From Pseudalgibacter ostreae (GTDB taxonomy: Bacteria; Bacteroidota; Bacteroidia; Flavobacteriales; Flavobacteriaceae), in assembly GCF_042427585.1 (NCBI RefSeq), contig NZ_JBHMFC010000006.1, positions 1 to 64,000 of the forward strand: a stretch of DNA of 64,000 nucleotides, written 5' to 3'. Below the pieces are notes generated by a model. It was given only the letters and a program-made list of their open reading frames with translations. It did no database searches and was not told where the DNA came from. The first letter of the stretch is position 1. The number at the start of each line of letters is the position of its first letter. Position numbers and translations under genes: made by a program. Below, in pieces: positions 43,201 through 50,892 of this stretch.

Positions 43201-43664
43201 AGCTGGTAGCTAAAGCAGTAGGGGCTTTTACCTCAGACGACATAAAAATAATAGAACAAAGCGGGAAAATAGACGTTGTAATTAACGGAAAAAATGTTAC
43301 ATTGGTCTCTGAAGATGTGGAGATTATATCTCAGGATATCGAAGGCTGGTTAGTGGCAAACGAAGGCGCTTTAACCGTGGCGTTAGACGTTACGATTACA
43401 GAAGACCTTAGAAAAGAAGGTATAGCTAGAGAACTTGTAAACCGTATTCAGAATTTAAGAAAAGATTCTGGTTTTGAGGTTACCGATAGAATTGATATCA
43501 CATTTCAAAATGATGCGCATATTGTGAATGCCGTTAATGCAAATATGTTGTATATTAAGGCAGAAACTTTAGCAGAGGAATTACAAATTATTGAAAAATT
43601 AGATAACGGTATAGAGATTGCTTTTGATGATGTAAATACCAAATTGTTTATTCAAAAACATTAA
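40260..43664 (+). CDS. ileS: Isoleucyl-tRNA synthetase
   Basis: The 1134-residue class I synthetase charges tRNA-Ile. The HIGH-equivalent lies in YEGPPSANGLPGVHHVLAR (about 43-61), the editing domain spans about 190-400, and KMSKR is in GQKMSKRLGNAVDP (about 680). Length and the HIGH-region variant match the eukaryote-like IleS type found in Bacteroidota, a type associated with low mupirocin sensitivity. A DksA-like gene follows by 4 bases, then lspA, an ileS-lspA pairing common in bacteria. Confidence 0.97.
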   Translation: MSMKFAEYKGLDLPNVANEILQYWQENNIFEKSVSTREGRKPFVFYEGPPSANGLPGVHHVLARAIKDIFPRYKTMKGYQVKRKAGWDTHGLPIELGVEKELGITKEDIGKSISVEAYNGACRKAVMRYTDAWNELTRKMGYWVDMDDPYVTYEPKYMESVWWLLKQIYNKNLMYKGYTIQPYSPKAGTGLSSHELNQPGTYQDVTDTTIVAQFKAVSHTLPDFLQNEGTIHFLAWTTTPWTLPSNTALTVGPKIEYVLVETYNQYTFEPIKVLLAKKLMNSQFAGKFKEVADKSELTAYNPSDKKIPFLILKACVGKDLVGIKYEHLLPYALPYNNPENAFRVISGDFVTTEDGTGIVHTAPTFGADDALVAKQATPEVPPMLVKDEQGNLVPLVNLQGKFRPEMGEYAGKYVKNEYYDEGEAPERSVDVEIAIKLKEENKAFKVEKYKHSYPNCWRTDKPILYYPLDSWFIKVTDVKERMHELNESINWKPKATGTGRFGNWLANANDWNLSRSRYWGIPLPLWRTEDGKEEICIGSVEELKAEMQSAVEAGFMEADIFESFETGNHSEDNYAKIDLHKNIVDDIVLVSPTGQKMFRESDLIDVWFDSGAMPYAQWHYPFENKDLIDEGKTFPADFIAEGVDQTRGWFYTMHAISTMVFDSVAYKNVVSNGLVLDKNGQKMSKRLGNAVDPFETLDHYGADATRWYMISNANPWDNLKFDLEGIEEVKRKFFGTLYNTYSFFQLYANLDHFSYSEADIPFEERPEIDRWVLSELHTLIQKVDGYYADYEPTKATRAISNFTQDYLSNWYVRLGRRRFWKGDYQKDKISAYQTLYTCMETIAKLGAPVAPFFMDRLYLDLNAVSKKETFESVHLSDFPVFNAAYVDKSLERKMEAAQTISSLVLSLRAKEKIKVRQPLQKIMIPIASAQQKEEILAVSDLIKHEVNVKEIELLEDASEILVKQIKPNFKALGPRFGKDMKLVAKAVGAFTSDDIKIIEQSGKIDVVINGKNVTLVSEDVEIISQDIEGWLVANEGALTVALDVTITEDLRKEGIARELVNRIQNLRKDSGFEVTDRIDITFQNDAHIVNAVNANMLYIKAETLAEELQIIEKLDNGIEIAFDDVNTKLFIQKH

Positions 43665-43668
43665 CATT

Positions 43669-44049
43669 ATGAGTAAAGATGAAAACGTAAGATACGCCGA
43701 TAAGGATTTAGCGGAATTTAAAGATTTGATTAAGGATAAAATAGCTAAGGCAAAGCATGATTTAGAACTTATTAAAAGTGCCTATATGAACGATCATAAC
43801 AATGGTACAGACGACACCTCGCCTACATTTAAAGCTTTTGACGAGGGGAGTGAGGTGATGAGTAAAGAATCAAATTCACAATTGGCCATACGTCAGGAAA
43901 AATTTATCCGTGACCTGAAAAACGCCTTGATCAGAATAGAAAATAAAACTTATGGAGTTTGCCGAGTAACAGGACGATTGATTAATAAAGAACGTTTAAA
44001 GTTAGTGCCTCATGCAACATTGAGTATTGAAGCTAAAAACATGCAGTAA
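43669..44049 (+). CDS. TraR/DksA-type protein without a complete zinc finger
   Basis: The 126-residue protein resembles DksA/TraR regulators that insert a coiled coil into the RNA polymerase secondary channel. A long helical region (about 10-90) precedes YGVCRVTGRLINKERLKLVPHATLSIEAK. Canonical members have four zinc cysteines; only one (near residue 97, in YGVCRVTG) remains, so zinc binding is doubtful. It starts 4 bases after ileS and is followed by a strong terminator. Confidence 0.85.
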   Translation: MSKDENVRYADKDLAEFKDLIKDKIAKAKHDLELIKSAYMNDHNNGTDDTSPTFKAFDEGSEVMSKESNSQLAIRQEKFIRDLKNALIRIENKTYGVCRVTGRLINKERLKLVPHATLSIEAKNMQ

Positions 44050-44074
44050 TAATTAGTATAAAGTGATATATTTG

Positions 44075-44112
44075 AAACGTCTCGACTTATAAACGAGACG
44101 TTTTGTTTTTTA
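44075..44112 (+). terminator. Terminator after the DksA-like gene
   Basis: AAACGTCTCG pairs with CGAGACGTTT around a 9-base loop, followed by TTGTTTTTT. Confidence 0.9.
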
Positions 44113-44161
44113 ATAACCGTTTGTAGGCGAAATTCTTAAACCATAATTTGTAATTCAGTTT

Positions 44162-44794
44162 ATGTCCTTAAAAAAATCGATTGTCTTGATCATTGTTATT
44201 TTGCTTATCGACCAAATAAGTAAGATATATATTAAAACACATTTTAAGCTTCAGGATAGTGTTGCGGTTTTTAAATGGTTTAAAATTTACTTTATAGAGA
44301 ATGATGGCATGGCTTGGGGAACGAAATTAAGTGACATCGTGTCGTTTATTTCAGATAGGACTGCTAAGGTGGCGTTAACGCTATTTCGGGTATTTGCTAT
44401 TTTTGGCATTGGTTATTGGCTTGTTACTGCAATTAAAAAATCTAGTCCGAGTGTTTTAGTATTAGCTATTGCCTTAATATTTGCCGGAGCATTAGGGAAT
44501 ATTATCGACTCTGTCTTTTATGGGGTATGGTTTAGCGATAGCTACGGACAAATTGCCACCTTCTTGCCGGAAACTGGGGGTTATGATTCGCTATTGCATG
44601 GAAAAGTAGTGGATATGCTTTATTTTCCACTGTGGAAAGGGTTTTTACCCGAATGGTTGCCCATATGGGGTGGTGAGCATTTTATATTTTTTAATCCCGT
44701 GTTTAATGTGGCCGATATGGCTATAAGTACAGGTTTTGTAATGCTTATTATATGGAATGGCAAAGCATTTCCTAAGCACGGTACAAAAAGCTAA
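44162..44794 (+). CDS. lspA: Lipoprotein signal peptidase
   Basis: The 210-residue inner-membrane aspartic protease removes signal peptides from prolipoproteins, several of which are encoded in this window. Four transmembrane segments are visible; catalytic aspartates are in GALGNIIDSVFYG and FNVADMAISTG. An insertion of about 30 residues between them (SYGQIATFLPETGGYDSLLHG) makes it longer than the E. coli enzyme, as in other Bacteroidota. It overlaps the convergent cyclo-ligase gene by 4 bases. Confidence 0.95.
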   Translation: MSLKKSIVLIIVILLIDQISKIYIKTHFKLQDSVAVFKWFKIYFIENDGMAWGTKLSDIVSFISDRTAKVALTLFRVFAIFGIGYWLVTAIKKSSPSVLVLAIALIFAGALGNIIDSVFYGVWFSDSYGQIATFLPETGGYDSLLHGKVVDMLYFPLWKGFLPEWLPIWGGEHFIFFNPVFNVADMAISTGFVMLIIWNGKAFPKHGTKS

Positions 44795-45354
44795 AATTGA
44801 AAGATGCCTTTCGGCGTTACACAATAATCCAGCTTAATATCACCATCATAAACATCTGTAATCTCAGGCTCAGCCTCAAAAAAAGAAAGTCCTATCTTTA
44901 AAGTATCAGGTTGGCATTGTGTTAAAAATCGATCATAAAAACCTTTGCCGTAGCCTACACGATGGCCTAATATGTCAAAAGCTAATAACGGTATAAAAAC
45001 GACCTCTATTTTGTTATTGGCGATTTCAATACCCGCTACAGGTTCGGGAATATTATAGCTATTTTTCTTGATGATTGTATTGTCTGTCAAAAGAAAACTA
45101 AGCATTTCACCTGTTTTAAAATCGCTTTTTGAAATTAGGATGTTTTTATCTTTTCCTGATAAAATATTCAAGATATAATCGGTATTCACTTCTTTATGTT
45201 CCGAAATAGATAGAAAAATGTGATAAAAAGAGAAGTCCCAAATGGGTAATTTTAAAAGTTGATTAGCAATATCCATGCTAAAATCCTCTACTTGGTTTAA
45301 AGTTAATGTGTTGCGAAGAATTTTATATTTTTTTCGTAATTCAAGTTTGCTCAT
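44791..45354 (-). CDS. 5-formyltetrahydrofolate cyclo-ligase
   Basis: The 187-residue protein matches the MTHFS family, which converts 5-formyl-THF to methenyl-THF with ATP. Signatures are MSKLELRKKYKILRN, FIPLLAFDILGHRVGYGKGFYDRFL (about 115-140) and LDYCVTPKGIF at the end. Its ATG overlaps the stop of the aspartoacylase-like gene by 4 bases, so it is the last member of the four-gene minus-strand cassette. Confidence 0.93.
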   Translation of the reverse strand: MSKLELRKKYKILRNTLTLNQVEDFSMDIANQLLKLPIWDFSFYHIFLSISEHKEVNTDYILNILSGKDKNILISKSDFKTGEMLSFLLTDNTIIKKNSYNIPEPVAGIEIANNKIEVVFIPLLAFDILGHRVGYGKGFYDRFLTQCQPDTLKIGLSFFEAEPEITDVYDGDIKLDYCVTPKGIFQF

Positions 45355-46331
45355 GGCTGGCGTTTAAGTTTTGAAGTGATATGAAATAAAGCGTCCCCTT
45401 GATATACTATGGGCGATTCGTTTACATTGATAATATAGCCAGAATTTTGTGCTTTTACAAATTGATTGAATTTTCCGTACGGATCGGTAATATTGCCAAT
45501 GTCATCTCCTTTTTTTACATGGCTTCCAATAGAAATAGAAGCCTTGAACATACCCGAAAAGTTGGCGCGTTGCCATCGGCTTTCATTGATAAAAACACAG
45601 TCTTTTTTAGGTTTAGATACTTTAAACTTATTGTTTAACATCCCTAAATGGTATAAAACGCGTTTAGCACCATTAACGCCCGAATTGGTAACATTATCAT
45701 CGATATGGAACGATTTGCCACCTTCAAAAAGGAGCATGGGTTTGCCTAATTTATAACAGGTGCTTCTAAAAGATTTATTTAAATTCTTAGAATACAGCAC
45801 AAACGGTGCTCCAAAAACTTTAGCCAAGTTATTCAGATTTTTGTTTTCTTTTGTAATACGAATTTGTGGCGCATTAAAACGTCCTGAACCCCCGGTATGG
45901 AAATCGACGATATAATCCACATTGGGGATCACGCCATGAATGAGTTTATGCGCAACCCTACTTGCTAAAGAACCATTTATAGTGCCAGGAAATACACGGT
46001 TTAAATCTCTACCATCTGGAAATTCGCGTTTTAGGTTTATAAATCCAAAAATATTTATAACAGGCATACAAATAATAGTACCAGACTTAGGCTTGTTTAT
46101 GCCTTTGGCGATAAGCTGTCTTACTATTTCAACACCATTAACTTCATCGCCGTGAATACCCGCTGTAAACAATACGGTAGGGCCTGGTTTTTTTGACCGT
46201 TCTATAATAATAGGAACATCAACAGAAGATGAGGTATGTAATTTTGCAACGTCAAAACTCACTTCCTTACTTTCACCTGGATAGACTTTAACGTCTAAAA
46301 TAGTTAGTATGTCAGAGCTTTCGGAAGTCAT
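45351..46331 (-). CDS. Succinylglutamate desuccinylase/aspartoacylase family hydrolase
   Basis: The 326-residue protein belongs to the M14-like zinc amidohydrolases. Zinc ligands are seen in TAGIHGDEVNGVEIVRQL (HxxE, about 58-61) and the histidine of YIVDFHTGGSGRF (about 143); GRDLNRVFPG is the substrate-binding arginine region. The C-terminal 85 residues look like a biotinyl-lipoyl-type beta barrel (GSHVKKGDDIGNI). It directly follows rimK with no gap, which suggests it trims amino-acid tails or a similar amide product rather than acting in arginine catabolism. Confidence 0.87.
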   Translation of the reverse strand: MTSESSDILTILDVKVYPGESKEVSFDVAKLHTSSSVDVPIIIERSKKPGPTVLFTAGIHGDEVNGVEIVRQLIAKGINKPKSGTIICMPVINIFGFINLKREFPDGRDLNRVFPGTINGSLASRVAHKLIHGVIPNVDYIVDFHTGGSGRFNAPQIRITKENKNLNNLAKVFGAPFVLYSKNLNKSFRSTCYKLGKPMLLFEGGKSFHIDDNVTNSGVNGAKRVLYHLGMLNNKFKVSKPKKDCVFINESRWQRANFSGMFKASISIGSHVKKGDDIGNITDPYGKFNQFVKAQNSGYIINVNESPIVYQGDALFHITSKLKRQP

Positions 46332-47207
46332 TTATTTTTTATTTCGTTCAATATAGCTAATAATACTTTTTGCGATATTTTTACCAGTAGCTTCTTCAAT
46401 ACCCTCAAGACCCGGTGTGGAATTCACCTCTAAAAGTAGAGGGCCACGTGCAGATTGTAGCATGTCTACGCCACAAACAGGAAGGTTTAAAACCCGTGAT
46501 GCATTTTGGGCAAGACGTAATTCATCTGTATCCAGTTTGATAATATTGGCAGAGCCCCCACGGTGTAAGTTTGAGCGAAATTCGCCTTCTTTGCCCTGAC
46601 GTTTCATAGCGCCAACGACTTGTCCATCTACGACTAAGGCTCTAATATCGGCACCTTTAGCTTCTTTTATAAACTCCTGAACAATAACTCGAGCTTCAAG
46701 GCCGTTAAAAGCTTCTAAAACTGATTCTGCAGCACTTTTTGTTTCGGCTAAAACCACCCCCAATCCTTGGGTGCCTTCTAATAATTTTATGATTACGGGG
46801 GCTCCTCCCACGTGTTCGATAACTTCTTCTACATCTCGCGAATAATTTGTGAAAACCGTTTTCGGCATTCCTATGCCGGCTTTGCTTAAGCGCTGTAAGC
46901 TACGCAACTTGTCTCTAGAGCGTTGTATGGCGCCTGAGGTTGCAATGGAAAACACATTCATCATTTCGAATTGACGCACTACAGCACAGCCATAAAACGT
47001 TATGGAGGCGCCTATTCTTGGGATAATAGCATCCACATAATCTAAATAACGGTCTTTATAATAAATAGTAGGCTTTTCTTTTTCAATAATGATGTCGCAT
47101 TTTAAAGGGTCGATAATTTCCATGCGATGCCCTCTCTTCTTGCCTTCTTCAAGCAGTCGTTGAGTGGAATATAATTGTGGGTTTCTTGATAATATAACGA
47201 TGTTCAT
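46332..47207 (-). CDS. rimK: RimK-type ATP-grasp glutamate ligase
   Basis: The 291-residue ATP-grasp enzyme resembles RimK, which adds glutamates to the C-terminus of ribosomal protein S6. ATP-grasp features are VIIKLLEGTQGLGVVLAE (about 140-157), IVQEFIKEAKGADIRALVVDG and VCGVDMLQSARGPLLLEVNSTPGLEGIE near the C-terminus. It overlaps the RimB-like gene by 4 bases upstream and abuts the hydrolase gene downstream. Confidence 0.93.
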   Translation of the reverse strand: MNIVILSRNPQLYSTQRLLEEGKKRGHRMEIIDPLKCDIIIEKEKPTIYYKDRYLDYVDAIIPRIGASITFYGCAVVRQFEMMNVFSIATSGAIQRSRDKLRSLQRLSKAGIGMPKTVFTNYSRDVEEVIEHVGGAPVIIKLLEGTQGLGVVLAETKSAAESVLEAFNGLEARVIVQEFIKEAKGADIRALVVDGQVVGAMKRQGKEGEFRSNLHRGGSANIIKLDTDELRLAQNASRVLNLPVCGVDMLQSARGPLLLEVNSTPGLEGIEEATGKNIAKSIISYIERNKK

Positions 47208-47629
47208 AAAGCTTTTGAATTAAAAGATACGTTTTGCAAATCTACATCCACTATAAATTTGCGTTTAAGAAATTGCCTGCCAATAAGAACAGGGAATTTC
47301 ATGTCGTAACGCGTACTGAGGGTTAAATTAATTTTATAGGTTTTTTCAAAAAACACGATTTCAGATTTTATTTTATATCGGTTTTCTTTTATACCGTTAC
47401 TGCTTTTTACATTGGTTCTGGAAAACGAATCAAAAATAACTTGCTTGCCACTAAAATTAGGATGTTTTTTACTATAAAACGTACACTTTAAAACACCATC
47501 TTCTTCAATGATTTCAGAGCAATGGATCGCAGAGGTATAGGCTCCCGTATCTATTTTAACATCAATGTTGAAAAGATTGAGTTGTGGGAAGTCTATTTTA
47601 TCGACGCTACCAATAACTTTTTTGCTCAT
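47204..47629 (-). CDS. RimB-like retropepsin-type protease (RimK-associated)
   Basis: The 141-residue protein matches the 'ATP-dependent zinc protease' family, now viewed as retropepsin-like. The active-site aspartate is in VKIDTGAYTSAIHC (about 26-39), followed by strands and the conserved LIGRQFLKRKFIVDV. In Pseudomonas a homologue (RimB) acts on the glutamate tail that RimK adds. It is first in the cassette and overlaps rimK by 4 bases. Confidence 0.87.
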   Translation of the reverse strand: MSKKVIGSVDKIDFPQLNLFNIDVKIDTGAYTSAIHCSEIIEEDGVLKCTFYSKKHPNFSGKQVIFDSFSRTNVKSSNGIKENRYKIKSEIVFFEKTYKINLTLSTRYDMKFPVLIGRQFLKRKFIVDVDLQNVSFNSKAL

Positions 47630-47813
47630 TTTTTGTTTTTAAAAATGTGTGGCAAGGTATTAAAATAGTGGTATAATAAAAGCATTTATTTAAAAAGTTT
47701 AACACATTTATATGTGTAGGAATTTTAAGGTTATAGTCACGTTTTCAAGGGAATGACAAATTTAAAAGAAACTTCTAGGCCTAACTAAGAAACGTTTTTT
47801 CGATTAAAATAAT

Positions 47814-47821
47814 TACCTTTG
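47814..47821 (+). promoter_or_regulatory. -7 box of uvrC, giving an apparently leaderless mRNA
   Basis: TACCTTTG matches TAnnTTTG and ends only 4 bases before the uvrC ATG at 47826, so transcription would start at or next to the start codon. Confidence 0.5.
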
Positions 47822-47825
47822 GGCT

Positions 47826-49631
47826 ATGCCAAAAACCACCTTAGATTTACAACTACAAACCTTGCCGAATAGCCCAGGTGTATATCAGTATTTTGATGCT
47901 GAAGGGGGTATTTTGTATGTTGGAAAAGCTAAGGATTTAAAGAAAAGGGTGAGTTCGTATTTTACTAAAACCCATGATAACGGGAAGACTCGGGTACTGG
48001 TAAAAAAAATAGCAGATATTAAGCACATTGTGGTTGAAACAGAAACCGATGCTTTACTGTTGGAAAACAATCTAATAAAGAAGCACAAGCCACGCTATAA
48101 TGTGCTTTTAAAAGATGATAAATCCTATCCTTGGATCTGTATAAAAAAAGAACGATTTCCAAGAGTGTTTTCTACCCGACGGGTGATTAAGGATGGAAGT
48201 GAATATTTTGGGCCTTACACCAGTATGAAAACGGTATCAACACTTCTGGAGTTAATAAAAGGGCTTTACCTTTTAAGAACCTGCAATTATGTGTTGTCTG
48301 AAGAAAATATAGAAGCCCATAAATATAAGGTCTGTTTGGAATACCATTTGGGAAATTGCAAAGGGCCTTGCGAAGGATTAGAAACGGAAGAGGAATACCA
48401 TGGGCATATAAAAGCTATTAAAGAAATTTTAAAAGGAAACTTTAAAGACTCGCTATCGGAATTTAAGCTGCAAATGAAACAATTTGCCCATGATTTAAGA
48501 TTTGAAGAGGCGCAAAAAATAAAAGAGAAAATTGATATATTGGAGAATTATCAAGCCAAATCAACCATTGTAAATCCAAAAATAAGTAATGTAGATGTGT
48601 TCTCTGTTATGAGTGATGAGGAATATGGTTATGTTAATTTTTTGCAATTATCATATGGTTCTATTATCCGCTCTCATACTCTGGAAATTAAAAAAAAATT
48701 AGATGAAAGCGATAAGGAATTGTTAGAACTTGCTATTACCGAAATTAGACAGCGGTTTCACTCCAATTCTAAAGAAATTTATGTCCCTTTTAAGGTGGAG
48801 CTAGGAGAAGATTTAAAAGTGACCATTCCTAAACTGGGAGATAAAAAGCACATCTTGGATTTATCGCTTCGAAATGCGAAATATTACAGAATGGAACGTT
48901 TTAAACAGATAAAGATTACAGATCCTGATAGGCATGTTAATAGGATTATGGCACAAATGAAAACGGACCTGAGGCTTTCTGAAGAACCTCGACATATTGA
49001 GTGTTTTGATAATTCTAATATTCAAGGGACACATCCTGTAGCAGCATGTGTGGTTTTTAAAAATGCTAAGCCTAGCAAGAAGGATTATCGGCATTTTAAC
49101 ATAAAAACAGTTGAAGGTCCAGATGATTTCGCGTCCATGGAAGAAGTGGTTTATAGGCGTTATAAAAGGTTGCTGGATGAGGAGCAGGATCTACCACAAT
49201 TAATTATTATTGATGGAGGTAAAGGACAATTGTCGTCAGCTTTAAAAAGTTTAGAGGTCTTAAATTTAAGACGAAAAATCGCTATTATTGGTATTGCAAA
49301 ACGTTTGGAAGAATTGTTTTATCCAGAGGATCCTATTCCTTTATATCTCGATAAAAAAAGTGAAACGCTTAAAGTAATTCAACAATTGCGTAATGAAGCG
49401 CATCGTTTTGGTATTGAGCACCACAGAAACAGACGAAGCAAGACGGCGTTAAATACAGAATTAGAAATGATTCCTGGTGTAGGTGAAAAAACAATTGTCG
49501 AGCTGTTAAGGCATTTTAAATCTGTAAAACGCGTATCTAATGCGAAGCTGGATGAGTTGGAAGCTGTGGTTGGTAGGGCTAGGGCAGATAAGGTTTATAA
49601 CTATTACCATAAAAATCAAAACAATTTGTGA
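47826..49631 (+). CDS. uvrC: Excinuclease ABC subunit C
   Basis: The 601-residue protein makes both incisions in nucleotide excision repair. It has the GIY-YIG nuclease (PNSPGVYQYFDAEGGILYVG, about 13-32), a UVR motif (FAHDLRFEEAQKIKEKIDIL), an RNase-H-like nuclease (IECFDNSNIQGTHPVAACVV; LIIIDGGKGQLSSA) and two helix-hairpin-helix motifs (MIPGVGEKTIVELLRHF). The ATG at 47826 fits the family's start. Confidence 0.97.
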   Translation: MPKTTLDLQLQTLPNSPGVYQYFDAEGGILYVGKAKDLKKRVSSYFTKTHDNGKTRVLVKKIADIKHIVVETETDALLLENNLIKKHKPRYNVLLKDDKSYPWICIKKERFPRVFSTRRVIKDGSEYFGPYTSMKTVSTLLELIKGLYLLRTCNYVLSEENIEAHKYKVCLEYHLGNCKGPCEGLETEEEYHGHIKAIKEILKGNFKDSLSEFKLQMKQFAHDLRFEEAQKIKEKIDILENYQAKSTIVNPKISNVDVFSVMSDEEYGYVNFLQLSYGSIIRSHTLEIKKKLDESDKELLELAITEIRQRFHSNSKEIYVPFKVELGEDLKVTIPKLGDKKHILDLSLRNAKYYRMERFKQIKITDPDRHVNRIMAQMKTDLRLSEEPRHIECFDNSNIQGTHPVAACVVFKNAKPSKKDYRHFNIKTVEGPDDFASMEEVVYRRYKRLLDEEQDLPQLIIIDGGKGQLSSALKSLEVLNLRRKIAIIGIAKRLEELFYPEDPIPLYLDKKSETLKVIQQLRNEAHRFGIEHHRNRRSKTALNTELEMIPGVGEKTIVELLRHFKSVKRVSNAKLDELEAVVGRARADKVYNYYHKNQNNL

Positions 49632-49657
49632 AGGATTTAAAATAGAATAAAAAAATA

Positions 49658-49984
49658 ATGAATTGGATTTTATTGATAATAGCAGGATTGTTTGAAGTGG
49701 CGTTTGCCGCTTGTCTTGGAAAAGCAAAAGAAAGCACGGGTGTAGAGACCACGTATTGGTATATAGGTTTTTTAGTGTGTTTGGCCATAAGCATGGCGTT
49801 GCTGGTAAAAGTAACGCAGGAACTGCCTATTGGAACGGCTTATGCCGTATGGACTGGTATTGGGGCTGTAGGTACCGTGCTTATTGGTATTTTAGTATTT
49901 AAAGAGCCTGCCGCGTTTTGGAGATTATTTTTTCTTACCACTTTAATTGTTTCCATTGTGGGGTTAAAAATAGTATCACATTAA
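49658..49984 (+). CDS. sugE: SMR-family transporter, SugE/Gdx-like (guanidinium exporter)
   Basis: The 108-residue protein has four transmembrane helices, the conserved glutamate in LFEVAFA (about Glu13), and PIGTAYAVWTGIGAVGTVLIGI, the signature shared by Gdx members. Gdx proteins export guanidinium by proton exchange. It starts 26 bases after uvrC and no guanidine riboswitch can fit in that gap. Confidence 0.88.
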   Translation: MNWILLIIAGLFEVAFAACLGKAKESTGVETTYWYIGFLVCLAISMALLVKVTQELPIGTAYAVWTGIGAVGTVLIGILVFKEPAAFWRLFFLTTLIVSIVGLKIVSH

Positions 49985-50040
49985 AGAAGTATCATGAATG
50001 TAAATGGAAACGAATTTGCTTTTGTAAATCTTTTAGTTTT

Positions 50041-50066
50041 AAGTGTGGATTTGAAATCACACTTTT
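50041..50066. terminator. Hairpin between the SMR gene and the SanA-like gene
   Basis: AAGTGTG (50041-50047) pairs with CACACTT (50058-50064), followed by TT and AAAA. It may end the uvrC-sugE transcript; it lies only 4 bases from the first ATG of the next gene. Confidence 0.5.
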
Positions 50067-50069
50067 AAA

Positions 50070-50747
50070 ATGAGAAATAAAAACCTTTTGTGTAGCATGT
50101 TAAAAAAATGGATGAGAAATAAAATGATGTTAATCCTCTCTTTCTTGTTTTTTTTACCAATCGCTCTGGTAATAGTGTCCAACTATTCTATTAAAAGCAG
50201 TGCGAAAAACAAAACGTTTTTTGATGTTTCCCGTATCAAAAAAAATAAAGTAGGACTTGTTCTTGGTACCTCAAAAAATATTGGGGATGGTAGTGTAAAT
50301 TTGTATTTTCAATATAGAATTGATGCAACGGTTATGCTTTTTAAAAAAGGGAAAATCGATTTTGTTCTTGTAAGTGGAGATAATGGAAATGAAAATTATG
50401 ATGAGCCTACAGACTTTAAAGATGAATTAATAAAAAGAGGGGTTCCCAAAGATAAAATATTTTTGGATTACGCAGGGTTTAGAACTTTGGATTCTGTTGT
50501 AAGGGCCAAAGCGATATTTGGACTAGGCCATTTTACTGTTATTTCTCAAAAATTCCATAACGAACGGGCTATTTATCTCGCTGGACATAAGGGAATTAAT
50601 GCCGTCGGGTTTAATGCTCAAGATCCTCCTAATCACTATGGAATGAAAACAACTATTAGAGAGTATTTTGCTCGAACAAAAGCTATTTTAGATGTTGTTC
50701 TGGGAGTAAGCCCTAGGTATTTAGGTGCAGAAATTAAAATAGAGTAA
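50070..50747 (+). CDS. SanA/YdcF-like DUF218 membrane protein
   Basis: The 225-residue protein has one N-terminal membrane helix (about 19-38) and a DUF218 domain facing the periplasm: KVGLVLGTSKNIGDGSVNLYFQYR, VLVSGDNGNENYDEP, then DYAGFRTLDSVVRAKAIF and ISQKFHNERAIYLA. SanA-like proteins affect envelope barrier function. The first ATG is next to a hairpin, so the true start may be the ATG at 50100 or 50112; both keep the membrane helix. Confidence 0.85.
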   Translation: MRNKNLLCSMLKKWMRNKMMLILSFLFFLPIALVIVSNYSIKSSAKNKTFFDVSRIKKNKVGLVLGTSKNIGDGSVNLYFQYRIDATVMLFKKGKIDFVLVSGDNGNENYDEPTDFKDELIKRGVPKDKIFLDYAGFRTLDSVVRAKAIFGLGHFTVISQKFHNERAIYLAGHKGINAVGFNAQDPPNHYGMKTTIREYFARTKAILDVVLGVSPRYLGAEIKIE

Positions 50748-50892
50748 AGTGAAAACTTGCTGCAAACGGTTTGCAGTAGGTCTTTGTAAACGAGCGATAT
50801 AGATAAAGCGTTTTGTTCTCGATGCGCTTTGATAGCAAAAGAATTTTATAAATGTATTAGAATCTTAAATCATAAATAAAAACATAAAAGAA

